The notes under the pieces are model-generated. The model was given only the letters and a program-made list of their open reading frames with translations, was not told where the DNA came from and searched no databases. DNA of 64,000 nucleotides from Endozoicomonas euniceicola (lineage in GTDB: Bacteria; Pseudomonadota; Gammaproteobacteria; Pseudomonadales; Endozoicomonadaceae): assembly GCF_025562755.1 (NCBI RefSeq), contig NZ_CP103300.1, forward strand, positions 2,677,001 to 2,741,000, given 5' to 3'. Positions 43,960-52,524 of the stretch are shown here, piece after piece (within the stretch, counting starts at the first letter, position 1; each line of letters begins with the position of its first letter). Both the position numbers and the translations under genes were made by a program.

Positions 43960-46131
43960 TCAGGAAATCACCGCCAGATTAGCATAAGCCATCATCAGCC
44001 ATTTAGTGCCTTCACTGTCGAAGTTCACCTGTACTCTTGCCTGCGCCCCATCACCTTCAGCACTTACAATAGTACCTTCACCAAACACGTCGTGGTGTAC
44101 CCGCTGCCCAAGCGCCAGTCCGGCAGACGCAGCAGAAGACGCTGGCTGTCGTGTGGTGGCGGGGCGGGAAATCGTACCTCCCAGACGCACTTCCTGAATC
44201 AGTTCACCGGGTATTTCACGAATAAACCGGGAAGGGCGGTTAAAAGTATCCTTACCATATAAACGACGGTTTTCAGCATAGCTGAGTGTCAGTTTCTCCA
44301 TGGCACGGGTAATGCCCACATAACAAAGACGACGCTCTTCTTCCAGGTTGCCTTCTTCCAGCGACATTTTGTGAGGGAACAGACCCTCTTCCATACCGGC
44401 AAGAAACACCATAGGAAACTCCAGACCTTTTGCCGAGTGCAGAGTCATCATCTGAACACTGTCAGAAAACTGGTCAGCCTGAGCGTCACCGGCTTCCAGC
44501 GCCGCATTGGCCAGAAAGGCACCCAGCGGACTCATGGTTTCGGTTTCTTCATCCAGATCAAGGTCGTCAATATCAAACTGACGACAGGCGCTCACCAGTT
44601 CCTCAAGGTTTTCTACCCTGGCACGACCTTTTTCACCCTTCTCTTTTTCATGGTGCGCCACCAGACCGGTGTGGGTAATCACACGATCCGTCAGTTCACC
44701 AAGATCCAGATCATCTCCCGCCGCAGTCAGCGTTTCAATCAGATCAACAAACTCAGCCAGGGAACGTCCGGCCTTGCCACCGATAGCCTTGTTGGCAATC
44801 ACACTCTTGATCGCCAGCCACAGGGATACATCCTGTGTACGGGCAGCTTCCCTGAGTTTTTCGACGGTTTTCTCGCCAATACCCCGTGCCGGAATATTAA
44901 TCACCCGCTCCAGAGAGGTGTCATCATGGGGTGTGCTGATCAACCTCAGGTAAGCCAGGGCATTCTTGATTTCAGCCCGTTCGAAGAAACGTTGACCACC
45001 ATAAATCCGATAAGGAATCCCGGCTCTCAGCAACGCTTCTTCCAGGTTACGGGACTGGGCATTAGAGCGATAAAGAATGGCGATGTCGCTACGGGACTTG
45101 CCTTCGTTAACCGCTTCGCTGATGCGATCAGAAATAAACCTTGCCTCATCCATTTCATTGAAACCGGAATAAAGCTGGATCGCTTCGCCATCGCCACTGT
45201 CGGTGTGCAACTCTTTGCCAAGACGGTCAGGGTTGTTGGCAATTACTGCATTGGCAGCATTCAGAATCCTGCCTGTGGAACGGTAGTTCTGTTCAAGTTT
45301 AACCGTGCTGGACTTAGGGAAGTCTTCGGTAAACTGACGTATATTCTCAATGCGGGCACCACGCCAGCCATAAATGGACTGGTCATCATCACCCACGACC
45401 ATCATTTTGTCTTCATCGCCCACCAGTAATCTTAACCAGGCGTATTGTACGGCGTTGGTATCCTGAAATTCGTCCACCAGAACATAGCGAAAACGCTGTC
45501 GGTAATGTTTAAGAATATCCGGACGTTTCAGGAACAGCTCATGGGCTCGCAGTAACAGTTCACCAAAATCGACCACGCCCATCTGCTCGCAATATTGGTG
45601 ATAGGCTCGATAAACATCCAGCATAGTGCGTTCAAACGGGTCATAACCCGGATCAATATAATCCGGGCGAAGCCCTTCGTCTTTCTTGCTGTTGATGTAC
45701 CACTGCGCCTGTCTTGGCGGCCAGCGCTGATCATCCAGCTGCATCGCTTTCATGATGCGTTTTACAACCCGAAGCTGATCATCGCTGTCGAGTATCTGGA
45801 AGCTTTCCGGCAGACCGGCATCCTGATAATGAGTTCGCAACAGACGGTGAGACAAACCATGGAATGTACCCACCCACATGCCTCTTGGGGGAATCCCCAG
45901 CAGGTCTTCAATGCGTGAGCGCATTTCTGCCGCGGCCTTGTTGGTGAAGGTAACAGCCATGATGGAGTAAGGCGATATTGCTTCTGCCTGTACCAGCCAG
46001 GCAATGCGATGCACCAGTACTCTGGTCTTACCACTTCCGGCTCCGGCCAGTACCAACATCGAACTCAGCGGGGCTGTTACCGCCTGCCGCTGGGCATCGT
46101 TCAGAGAGTCAATAATCGGGGTTACATCCAT
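43960..46131 (-). CDS. uvrD: DNA helicase II
   Basis: Superfamily 1 3'-5' helicase for nucleotide excision and mismatch repair. 723 residues (E. coli 720). Walker A GAGSGKT at residues 30-36, motif II LVDEFQDTN, motif III GDDDQSIYGWRGA, and the UvrD-specific C-terminus (YKLGQRV-type stretch, here LALGQRVHHDVFGEGTIV) that separates it from Rep. It is convergent with the PagL-like gene with a 39-bp gap. Confidence 0.95.
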   Translation of the reverse strand: MDVTPIIDSLNDAQRQAVTAPLSSMLVLAGAGSGKTRVLVHRIAWLVQAEAISPYSIMAVTFTNKAAAEMRSRIEDLLGIPPRGMWVGTFHGLSHRLLRTHYQDAGLPESFQILDSDDQLRVVKRIMKAMQLDDQRWPPRQAQWYINSKKDEGLRPDYIDPGYDPFERTMLDVYRAYHQYCEQMGVVDFGELLLRAHELFLKRPDILKHYRQRFRYVLVDEFQDTNAVQYAWLRLLVGDEDKMMVVGDDDQSIYGWRGARIENIRQFTEDFPKSSTVKLEQNYRSTGRILNAANAVIANNPDRLGKELHTDSGDGEAIQLYSGFNEMDEARFISDRISEAVNEGKSRSDIAILYRSNAQSRNLEEALLRAGIPYRIYGGQRFFERAEIKNALAYLRLISTPHDDTSLERVINIPARGIGEKTVEKLREAARTQDVSLWLAIKSVIANKAIGGKAGRSLAEFVDLIETLTAAGDDLDLGELTDRVITHTGLVAHHEKEKGEKGRARVENLEELVSACRQFDIDDLDLDEETETMSPLGAFLANAALEAGDAQADQFSDSVQMMTLHSAKGLEFPMVFLAGMEEGLFPHKMSLEEGNLEEERRLCYVGITRAMEKLTLSYAENRRLYGKDTFNRPSRFIREIPGELIQEVRLGGTISRPATTRQPASSAASAGLALGQRVHHDVFGEGTIVSAEGDGAQARVQVNFDSEGTKWLMMAYANLAVIS

Positions 46132-46210
46132 AACGGGTCTTCGCAGTTAAAACTTGGAACAGTGTAACGAATACTTGATAGGTTATCGATTTATGTCTTG
46201 GGAATATGCC

Positions 46211-46239
46211 GCTGTTAGCTGTTGGCTGTTGGCTGTTGG
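46211..46239. repeat. short GCTGTTGG tandem repeat
   Basis: About 3.5 copies of a 7-bp TGTTGGC/TGTTAGC unit, just upstream of uvrD. A related stretch lies at about 6,231-6,263 after rho, including the preceding GAATAT[AG]CCGCTGTT. This is a dispersed non-coding repeat family; open frames crossing it (NSQQPTANS) are artefacts. Confidence 0.6.
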
Positions 46240-46327
46240 TTGATAACTGCCTCCCTTCATGGCAACTCTTATGGCAAAAAGTGGCGCTGTGTACGAGATA
46301 TCTCACAGAGATAAACGAGATGGACTC

Positions 46328-46356
46328 TTGTCAAGAATATGACACACGCTTATTTT
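46328..46356 (+). promoter_or_regulatory. promoter of the 57-aa gene
   Basis: TTGTCA (46328-46333) and TATTTT (46351-46356) are separated by exactly 17 bp, about 42 bp upstream of the ATG at 46398. Confidence 0.5.
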
Positions 46357-46397
46357 AAAATGGTCAGTAAGCAAAAAAATAAGAAGAGATTACTGCC

Positions 46398-46571
46398 ATG
46401 CCTAAGAAAAAAGCATCCAAAACAACCACCATCGCCGCTTCTGGTCACCCTCGGGATGAAATGCCTGCAAAAGGATCAAAGCGAGCTCTGTATATCCGTC
46501 GTGCCCTGGAAGACCGGGAAGAGAAGAAGCGCCTGAGTAGCGAGTGCGGTAATGACTACTGGAGTTTTTGA
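46398..46571 (+). CDS. small basic hypothetical protein (57 aa)
   Basis: Starts MPKKKASKTTTIAASG and ends SSECGNDYWSF; a positively charged N-terminus and a helical ALYIRRALEDREEKKRL segment. An AAGAGA ribosome binding site lies 8 bp upstream of ATG 46398, a good promoter lies before it and a terminator follows, so it is a self-contained transcription unit. I do not recognise the family. It may bind nucleic acid or the ribosome (inference from charge). Confidence 0.7.
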   Translation: MPKKKASKTTTIAASGHPRDEMPAKGSKRALYIRRALEDREEKKRLSSECGNDYWSF

Positions 46572-46599
46572 TAGTTGCTGCAACTATTGAGCAGACCTG

Positions 46600-46623
46600 A
46601 AAGGCAGCTTTAAGGCTGCCTTT
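46600..46623 (+). terminator. terminator of the 57-aa gene
   Basis: AAAGGCAGC (46600-46608) pairs with GCTGCCTTT (46615-46623) over a 6-nt loop, 29 bp after the stop. The following T-tract is short. Confidence 0.65.
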
Positions 46624-46710
46624 AACCTTCCAAAAAAGCCTTCCCTGAATTCAACCTGAACGATCTTGCTGGTGGTCGCAAGTTGAACATAAGTACACAT
46701 CATCACGCTT

Positions 46711-46727
46711 ATGTTATAATATAACAT
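46711..46727. promoter_or_regulatory. Zur box upstream of znuA
   Basis: ATGTTATAATATAACAT is a perfect 17-bp palindrome matching the core of the enterobacterial Zur site (TGTTATANTATAACA). It contains a TATAAT -10 hexamer (46715-46720), 37 bp upstream of the znuA start, so Zn-loaded Zur would block the promoter directly. Confidence 0.88.
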
Positions 46728-46757
46728 TTTTTAATTTAATCGGTGTCGTAACGATTT

Positions 46758-47729
46758 ATGGTTTCCAATAAGAAACTCTCACTAATATTCAGCCTTGTCA
46801 GCTTGTTATTTATCAGTGCGCCAGCCTTTTCAAAACCATTGGCCGATGAACAGCCTCCAAAAGTATTAACTTCCATCAAGCCCGTACAGCTGATTGCCCT
46901 GGCCGTCACAGAAGGCATTACTAAGCCAGACGTCCTGCTGCCTCCCGGCGCTTCCCCCCATAACCACAGCTTGCGCCCTTCCGATGCCCGTCTGCTGCAA
47001 AACGCTGATGTTATGTTCTGGATTGGCCCGGATATGGAGGTCTTTCTGGAGAAAATGCTGGCCAATGCCAAAAATACCCGCTCTGTCCCCCTGATGAGTG
47101 CCGAGGGCATCCACATAAGGCGTTATGATGATGAAGGCCATGATCATGATCATGACCATGATCACCACCATGACCATCATGCTCATGGCGAAGGCTGCGG
47201 TTGCCAACATGGTGAGCATGACGCTCATATCTGGTTAAGCCCTGAGAACGCTATTGCCATGGCTACAGCTATCAGCTCAACTCTGAGTGAAATGGACCCG
47301 GTCAATGCTGAGCAGTACAGCCATAATTTGAAAAACTTTATCAGCAAGATGAATAAGGTTGATGAGCGTAACAGGCTGAAAATGGCAGCTGTCTCCAAAC
47401 GCCCAATATTTGTCTTCCACGATGCCTATGGTTATCTTCAGGAACACTATCAGTTCAACATTGCCGGGCATTTCACCCTGAACCCTGAACAACAGCCTGG
47501 CCCGCGCCATCTGGCAGAATTGCGGGAAAAACTGCTGAAATCAGGTAAAACCTGCGTGTTCAGGGAGCCACAGTTCGAGCCTGCGTATATTGATAAAATC
47601 GTTCATGGCCTTGATGTTAAAGTATCCCTGCTAGACCCACTGGCTATGGATATACCTGAAGGGCCCGACGCTTATCCGGAATTTATTAACGGACTTGTGG
47701 ATAACATTGTTGACTGTCTGGAGCAGTAA
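46758..47729 (+). CDS. znuA: zinc ABC transporter periplasmic binding protein
   Basis: Cluster A-I metal-binding protein delivering zinc to ZnuBC. Signal peptide to about residue 26. A His-rich metal loop (HDHDHDHDHHHDHH, about residues 127-140, followed by GCGCQHGEHDAH) is the hallmark of ZnuA against Mn-binding homologues. Conserved ligands appear in GASPHNHSLRPSD and VFHDAYGYL. Cysteines near the end (KTCVFREPQF and DCLEQ) could form the usual disulfide. The Zur box upstream supports zinc regulation. znuB, znuC and zur are not beside it. Confidence 0.95.
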   Translation: MVSNKKLSLIFSLVSLLFISAPAFSKPLADEQPPKVLTSIKPVQLIALAVTEGITKPDVLLPPGASPHNHSLRPSDARLLQNADVMFWIGPDMEVFLEKMLANAKNTRSVPLMSAEGIHIRRYDDEGHDHDHDHDHHHDHHAHGEGCGCQHGEHDAHIWLSPENAIAMATAISSTLSEMDPVNAEQYSHNLKNFISKMNKVDERNRLKMAAVSKRPIFVFHDAYGYLQEHYQFNIAGHFTLNPEQQPGPRHLAELREKLLKSGKTCVFREPQFEPAYIDKIVHGLDVKVSLLDPLAMDIPEGPDAYPEFINGLVDNIVDCLEQ

Positions 47730-47736
47730 GACAGGT

Positions 47737-48030
47737 TCAGGAAAATAGACTAATCCCCAAATAGCTACCCGCCAGAAATGCCAGAACGGTTGCCAGCGGA
47801 ACAGCAGTGGCTGACAGAGTCAGCCACATTCTCAACCTCTCAGACTCCAGCCGACGATTCCAGCACTGCACACTGAACGCCATGTCATCATCCAGCTCGG
47901 AGGACAGTCCACACCGGTTGCAGTGAACCTGCCACATTTGAGTACCGGAAACGACCATATCAGAAATTTCAGCCTTCCCCCGGCAGCAGGGGCAGGATTT
48001 AAGCAGTGCAAAAGGTGGGTGCTTTTCCAT
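47737..48030 (-). CDS. Lar-like zinc-ribbon membrane protein
   Basis: 97 residues. The N-terminal half has two cysteine pairs (SCPCCRGKAEI and VHCNRCGLSSELDD, ending FSVQCWNRR), the pattern of the restriction-alleviation Lar family zinc ribbon. The C-terminal third is a transmembrane helix (LTLSATAVPLATVLAFLAGSYLGI). A zinc ribbon fused to a membrane anchor is unusual for Lar; function unknown. It is convergent with znuA, separated by 7 bp. Confidence 0.7.
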   Translation of the reverse strand: MEKHPPFALLKSCPCCRGKAEISDMVVSGTQMWQVHCNRCGLSSELDDDMAFSVQCWNRRLESERLRMWLTLSATAVPLATVLAFLAGSYLGISLFS

Positions 48031-48179
48031 AAGCGGCTCAGCGTAAAGATCATTTGAAATCAGTTTTACACATTTCCTAACAGGTTATCCACAGGATAGT
48101 GACCAGGTTATGCCAGCATCAGGTTCTACGCCGCTGGAGAGGGAGATAGCATCAGCTATGCGTTGGAGGGAGGCTGATT

Positions 48180-49852
48180 TCATAGCGAACTTCCAGTCTC
48201 ACCTATATCTTGTCTCAGTGTCGCAAAAAGCTTTTCCTTTTCTTCCTCTTCAGATATAAGCGCAGTTATATCATTAAGTAAATCCTCCTGCCCTGCTTCC
48301 TCTGTTTCTTGTATTATTTGGCTTACGCCTTTTAACGGTATTTCATCAGGGAATCCCTCTAACGATTCAGAAGTTAGTTCAAATAGAGAAGTTGCCTCTG
48401 CTTTCTCGACATTTTTTTGTGAAACGTCCCCTTCTTCTAACACCGTTAATTCTTCTTCCTGTTGTACAAGAATTTCTTCAGAGCTTTCAAATTTTTGTGT
48501 TGTTTCAGATGATAAAGAACAAGGCAGAGATGAACTCTTCTTCAATATTTTCATCTCTTTATTACTTAAAACATCATCTGTCTCTGAAGTCATTGCTGTT
48601 GATGGCCTGCTTTTTTTGGAGTTACTCTCAACTTCATAACTACTAAGCTGTGCCTTGATGACGTTTGCCATATTGCGGCGATATCCATCACGAATTTTCT
48701 TTCTTATTTCTTTTAATGTATTAATTTTTTTTCCACTTAAAATTTCACCAAAAACTTTATTAATTACTTCTCGTGTGAAGCAAGTTTTTCCACAAAAAAC
48801 ACTTGCCAGCGATTCTAATTTATCCTGACATTCTTCGCGAATATATATATATTCGCTTTTATCTAAATAATGAACTATTTTCCCCATAAAATAGCTCTTA
48901 TCCAAAGGATTCTCACTGATATAAGACTCAGTAATTTTTTTCTTTATTTCTTTATATCTTTTTTCTCCAACTTCAGTCTTCAGAGCTTTAACTTTTTCAT
49001 TTCTTTGTATATTTAGATATTTAGGCCTATCACTTTTTGTTATTGCTGCTTTCTCTGTGTACAGCTTTTCCTGTAAAGGTACTACCAGACTACTGTCACT
49101 CTGTTTTTTTAACCGCCCAGTAGTTGACAAAAACTCAAGAGCACCTTCTTCTGATGGCAACATTATACCTTGCTGGAAAGTTTCTTCTGGCTCAGATGTC
49201 GTTTCAGATACCACAAAGGATATCGAATGTTCAGCCTGAGAGGTTGCTGTTGCTGTTTTTTTTGTATCACTCTCAGGAACAAAGCGATCAAATTCAGCAT
49301 CCAGTTTTCTTCTCATGACACCGTAATAGCTAAGATGGATTGATTTTTTTAATTTTTTTAATTCATCAAATAATGCTTTGCTTAGTATTCCACCATGTAG
49401 ATTATATACTTTTATATATTCCAGCTTAGGCTTCTCACATAATATATCTGCCAGAGGTTCTAATTTATCTTTATATTCCTCTAAAACTTTCTTATGTTTA
49501 CCTTTCGTTAAATATTTTTGAATCATTTTTAAGGCATAATTTTTATCTAAAGGGTTACTATTGACATAAGACTCAGTATTTTTTTTCTTTATCTCGTTAT
49601 ACTTTCCTATACCAATCGCATCTATTTTGATCTTCCTATCTTCCTGAGCTTCATCATAACGACGCTTAGCAGCCTCCCTTTTTTTATACTCACTCTTTCA
49701 TTTGAAGTGCCAGCTTGAGAAGTGTTTCCCAATAAGGTCTGCCCCGTATCAACAGTTACAATACCACTTCCTTTTGATGGATTTTTTCTGTCATCAGATT
49801 CGACAGGATCAATACTTAAGGCAGGTAATACAGGCTTTGGAATTTTATCCAT
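48180..49852 (-). CDS. hypothetical two-module repeat protein, interrupted by a -1 frameshift
   Basis: AT-rich, no known family. Start ATG 49852 with AAGGAAG 8 bp upstream. The first ~56 codons read in one frame to SNERVSIKK, where an A7 tract (49679-49685, minus strand) shifts reading; the frame continues as REAAKRRYDEAQEDRK and then without a stop to 48180. The stretch beginning at ATG 49526 is therefore not the real N-terminus. Two modules repeat: NEIKKKNTESYVNSNPLDKN and KEIKKKITESYISENPLDKS, each followed by a DKLE-LA-C segment. The C-terminal third is acidic and low complexity. Could be a one-base sequencing error, a pseudogene, or programmed slippage at A-AAA-AAA. Possibly a host-directed protein (inference). 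Confidence 0.65.
49679..49685 (-). other. A7 slippery heptamer at the frameshift
   Basis: In the upstream frame the codons read ATA AAA AAA GGG, so the heptamer A-AAA-AAA is phased as a canonical -1 slippery site. A -1 shift (or one extra A) joins the N-terminal frame to the long downstream frame. No strong stem is evident immediately after it. Confidence 0.6.
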
Positions 49853-50147
49853 TTTTAGCACTTCCTTTAAATTTTATAGCCCACTCAGGGGCTTAAATGG
49901 AAAAGACATCACACTTAGATTTAATAAAACCTCCCCCTATAGAGCCAAACAGAAGTTCAAAGTTCATTCCTGAAGACAGAAAAGAACTTTAGATGACAGT
50001 GCAACTAACTTATTGGTTAGTACCAGTAAAAATAATGATATTGGCTATACCTCAGCAATTCCTGCAAAGTAGCCTTATCCCTGTAGTTGATGCCGTTCTA
50101 AACCTGCAGGTTTAATGCGTTTTCCAGGCCTTTTAGCCAGGAAACAC

Positions 50148-51002
50148 TCAATCCAGAATAATAGTCTTTCTGCCATCGACAATAACGCGGTCTTCAAGGT
50201 GGTAACGCAGGCCATGAGCCAGAACCGTCTTCTCTACATCCTTGCCTAAACGCACCATATCCTCCGGCAGATGATTGTGACCTACGCGAATCACGTCCTG
50301 TTCAATGATAGGACCGGCATCCAGCTCTTCAGTGACATAATGGCAGGTGGCACCCACCAGCTTTACACCACGATCATAAGCCTGGTGATAAGGTCGCGCG
50401 CCAGCAAATGAAGGCAGAAAACTGTGGTGAATATTGATCAGCCGGTTCTCATAGAGATCACACAATTCAGGCGGGATGATCTGCATATAGCGCGCCAGCA
50501 CAACGGTATCAACGTTATTTTCAGCCAACAGTTCTTTCATGCGCCCGAAGGCCGCAGCCTTGTTGTTTTTATCCACCGGCACATGATGAAAGGGTATGCC
50601 ATGCCATTCAACATAACTACGCAGGTCTTCATGGTTAGAAAGTACGCAGGGAATATCCATCACCAGATCACCGCTGCGCCAGCGATAGAGCAGGTCAGAC
50701 AGACAGTGAGCCTGTTTGCTGGCCAATAGGGCAACCCGGTGGGGCTGTTCGGAATCATTAATACGCCAGTCCAGTTGTAACTTATCTGCAATGGGCTGAA
50801 ACCTTGCACAGAACTCTTCCAGCCCAAACGGCAGGCTGTCTGCCCTGATTTCATGACGCATGTAGAACCGGCCTGTCACTGGATCGGAGTGATGATTCGC
50901 TTCAAGAATCCAGCCATCTTCCCCGGCAATAAACTGGCTTACGGCTGCTACAATGCCACAGGCATCCGGACAGGAGATTAACAGTCTGTAGGTTCTGGTC
51001 AT
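50148..51002 (-). CDS. purU: formyltetrahydrofolate deformylase
   Basis: Hydrolyses 10-formyl-THF to THF and formate, feeding PurT and balancing one-carbon pools. 284 residues: an N-terminal ACT domain (TYRLLISCPDACGIVAAVSQFI, about residues 3-85) and a C-terminal formyltransferase-like hydrolase domain with NIHHSFLPSFAGARPYHQA and the catalytic Asp in EELDAGPIIEQD. The length agrees with E. coli PurU (280). Its 3' flank (49862-50147) holds no gene that I can see. Confidence 0.94.
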   Translation of the reverse strand: MTRTYRLLISCPDACGIVAAVSQFIAGEDGWILEANHHSDPVTGRFYMRHEIRADSLPFGLEEFCARFQPIADKLQLDWRINDSEQPHRVALLASKQAHCLSDLLYRWRSGDLVMDIPCVLSNHEDLRSYVEWHGIPFHHVPVDKNNKAAAFGRMKELLAENNVDTVVLARYMQIIPPELCDLYENRLINIHHSFLPSFAGARPYHQAYDRGVKLVGATCHYVTEELDAGPIIEQDVIRVGHNHLPEDMVRLGKDVEKTVLAHGLRYHLEDRVIVDGRKTIILD

Positions 51003-51142
51003 CGTACTATTCTTTTATTTCAAGATTACTGTGATCAGCCTGAAAGGCTTCCTGTCAAGGGGCTGACATTAAAAACGGCATTAGAATTATATGACGGCTA
51101 TGCGATGATAGCTGAACTATTTTTAACAGACCTTTCGGAATT

Positions 51143-51214
51143 CTCCATCCATAGCGGCATTGCGCAGCTTTGCCGTTTGGATGGAGATGGATAGCAAGCA
51201 GTCTGAAAGACTGC
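51143..51214 (+). mobile_element. left-end hairpins of the IS200/IS605-type element
   Basis: CTCCATCCA (51143-51151) pairs with TGGATGGAG (51178-51186), and GCAGTCT (51198-51204) with AGACTGC (51208-51214). Such subterminal imperfect hairpins, instead of terminal inverted repeats, are characteristic of IS200/IS605 ends. The outer boundary cannot be fixed by eye. Confidence 0.55.
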
Positions 51215-51238
51215 CTGTAAGTGCTATCATAAGTCGCT

Positions 51239-52471
51239 ATGAGAGCATTCAAGTACAGAATCTATCCCAACGTCGAACAGAAGGTGCTTATTGCAAAGCA
51301 CTTTGGTTGCTCTCGTCATGTCTATAACTGGGCGTTGTCTGAAAAGAACAAACATTACAAAGAAACCGGAAAGAGTCTGACAAGGAGGCGACTTCAGGAT
51401 CGCCTGGTTGCCAGCAAAAAAGACGATAAAGAGTGGTTGACTGAAGTCAACAGCCAAAGTCTTCTGGCTTCTCTTGCTAATCTGGATGCGGCATTTTTCA
51501 ATTTCTTTCAGGGTCGAGCCGGGTTCCCGAAATTCAAGTCAAAATATTCTGGCTGGCAGTCTTTTCAGTGCCCCCAGCATGTGACGGTTGATTTTGAAAA
51601 AGCGGTCATCAAGCTGCCAAAACTCAAAGGAATAAAGGCAAAGTTACATCGTCCTTTTTCTGGAACGGTAAAAACTGTCACGGTCGAGCGATCACCGTCC
51701 GGAAAATACTTTGCAAGTGTACTGGTCGATGATGGAGCTGTTGACCCGGCTCCATCAACCATTGAGCCTGGAGCCACAATTGGGCTTGATGTTGGGTTGA
51801 CGCATTTTCTCATTGACAGTGAAGGTAACAAGACAGAGAACCCACGCATCCTGAAGGCTTCGCTGACTCGACTTGCCGTAGAGCAGAAGAAGCTCGCCAG
51901 AAAGAAAAAAGGATCAGGAAGCAGGGCAAAGCAAAAGCGCAAAATATCCATAATCCATGAACAAGTAGCCAATCGTCGCTACGACTTCATACACCAGGCA
52001 ACAGCAAATCTGGCTGACAAAAGCCACGCAACCACATTTGCTGTAGAAGACCTCAATATCAAGGGCATGGTCAAAAACCATAAACTCTCCAGAGCAATAC
52101 AAGATGCAGGCTGGGGAATGTTTCTGACGACACTGGAATACAAATGTCGCTGGAATGGCAAGAACCTGATTCGTATAGGAAGGTTTGAGCCAAGCTCCAA
52201 ATTGTGCAATGACTGCAAATACAAAATGGAGTCGATGCCCCTGTCTGTGCGGGAGTGGTAGTGTCCGGGTTGCTTGTCTCTGAATGACAGAGACGTAAAC
52301 GGAGCCCGAAACATAAGAGATATTGGATTAGCTGATTCGCTGGGATGCAGCGATTGTGTAAAGAGTCCCCCTGTAGCAATACCTGTCAGTGCAGGTGCTA
52401 CAGCGAAAGGTGTTGAGCGTTCTCAGCATGGGTCGCAAGAAGCCCCCACTATAGCCGCATCAGCGGCTTAG
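51239..52471 (+). pseudogene. tnpB: TnpB (IS200/IS605 family RNA-guided nuclease), amber-interrupted
   Basis: The frame begins MRAFKYRIYPNVEQK and stops at TAG 52259-52261 after 340 codons, but it continues in the same frame with CPGCLSLNDRDVNGARNIRD to 52471 (about 410 codons). RuvC-I D184 (TIGLDVGL) and RuvC-II E270 (AVEDLNIKG) precede the stop. The second half of the zinc ribbon (CPGC pairing with CNDC) and the RuvC-III Asp (near codon 352) lie after it. A truncated protein would lack the full active site; amber readthrough is the alternative. No tnpA is adjacent, so mobility would need TnpA in trans. Confidence 0.88.
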
Positions 52472-52490
52472 TGGTGGGAGTACATCACTT
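52430..52490 (+). mobile_element. right end of the IS200/IS605-type element / omega-RNA 3' end
   Basis: CCACTATAGCCGC (52446-52458) pairs with GCGGCTTAGTGG (52463-52474) over ATCA, with one bulge, flanked by AGAAGCCC and TGGGAG. The tnpB stop TAG (52469-52471) lies inside the stem, as is usual where the guide (omega) RNA overlaps the gene end. The host sequence after about 52,485 would be the guide segment. Confidence 0.6.
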
Positions 52491-52524
52491 CCTGAACTGA
52501 TTAAACGGAAACAGGGGAAAATCA

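Noticed and set aside
46109..46306. Frame containing QLSTNSQQPTANS
   Set aside because: Translation of the GCTGTTGG dispersed repeat; a known type of annotation artefact.
48085..48093. Perfect DnaA box TTATCCACA
   Set aside because: A single isolated copy with no AT-rich unwinding region or dnaA/dnaN genes, so not an origin.
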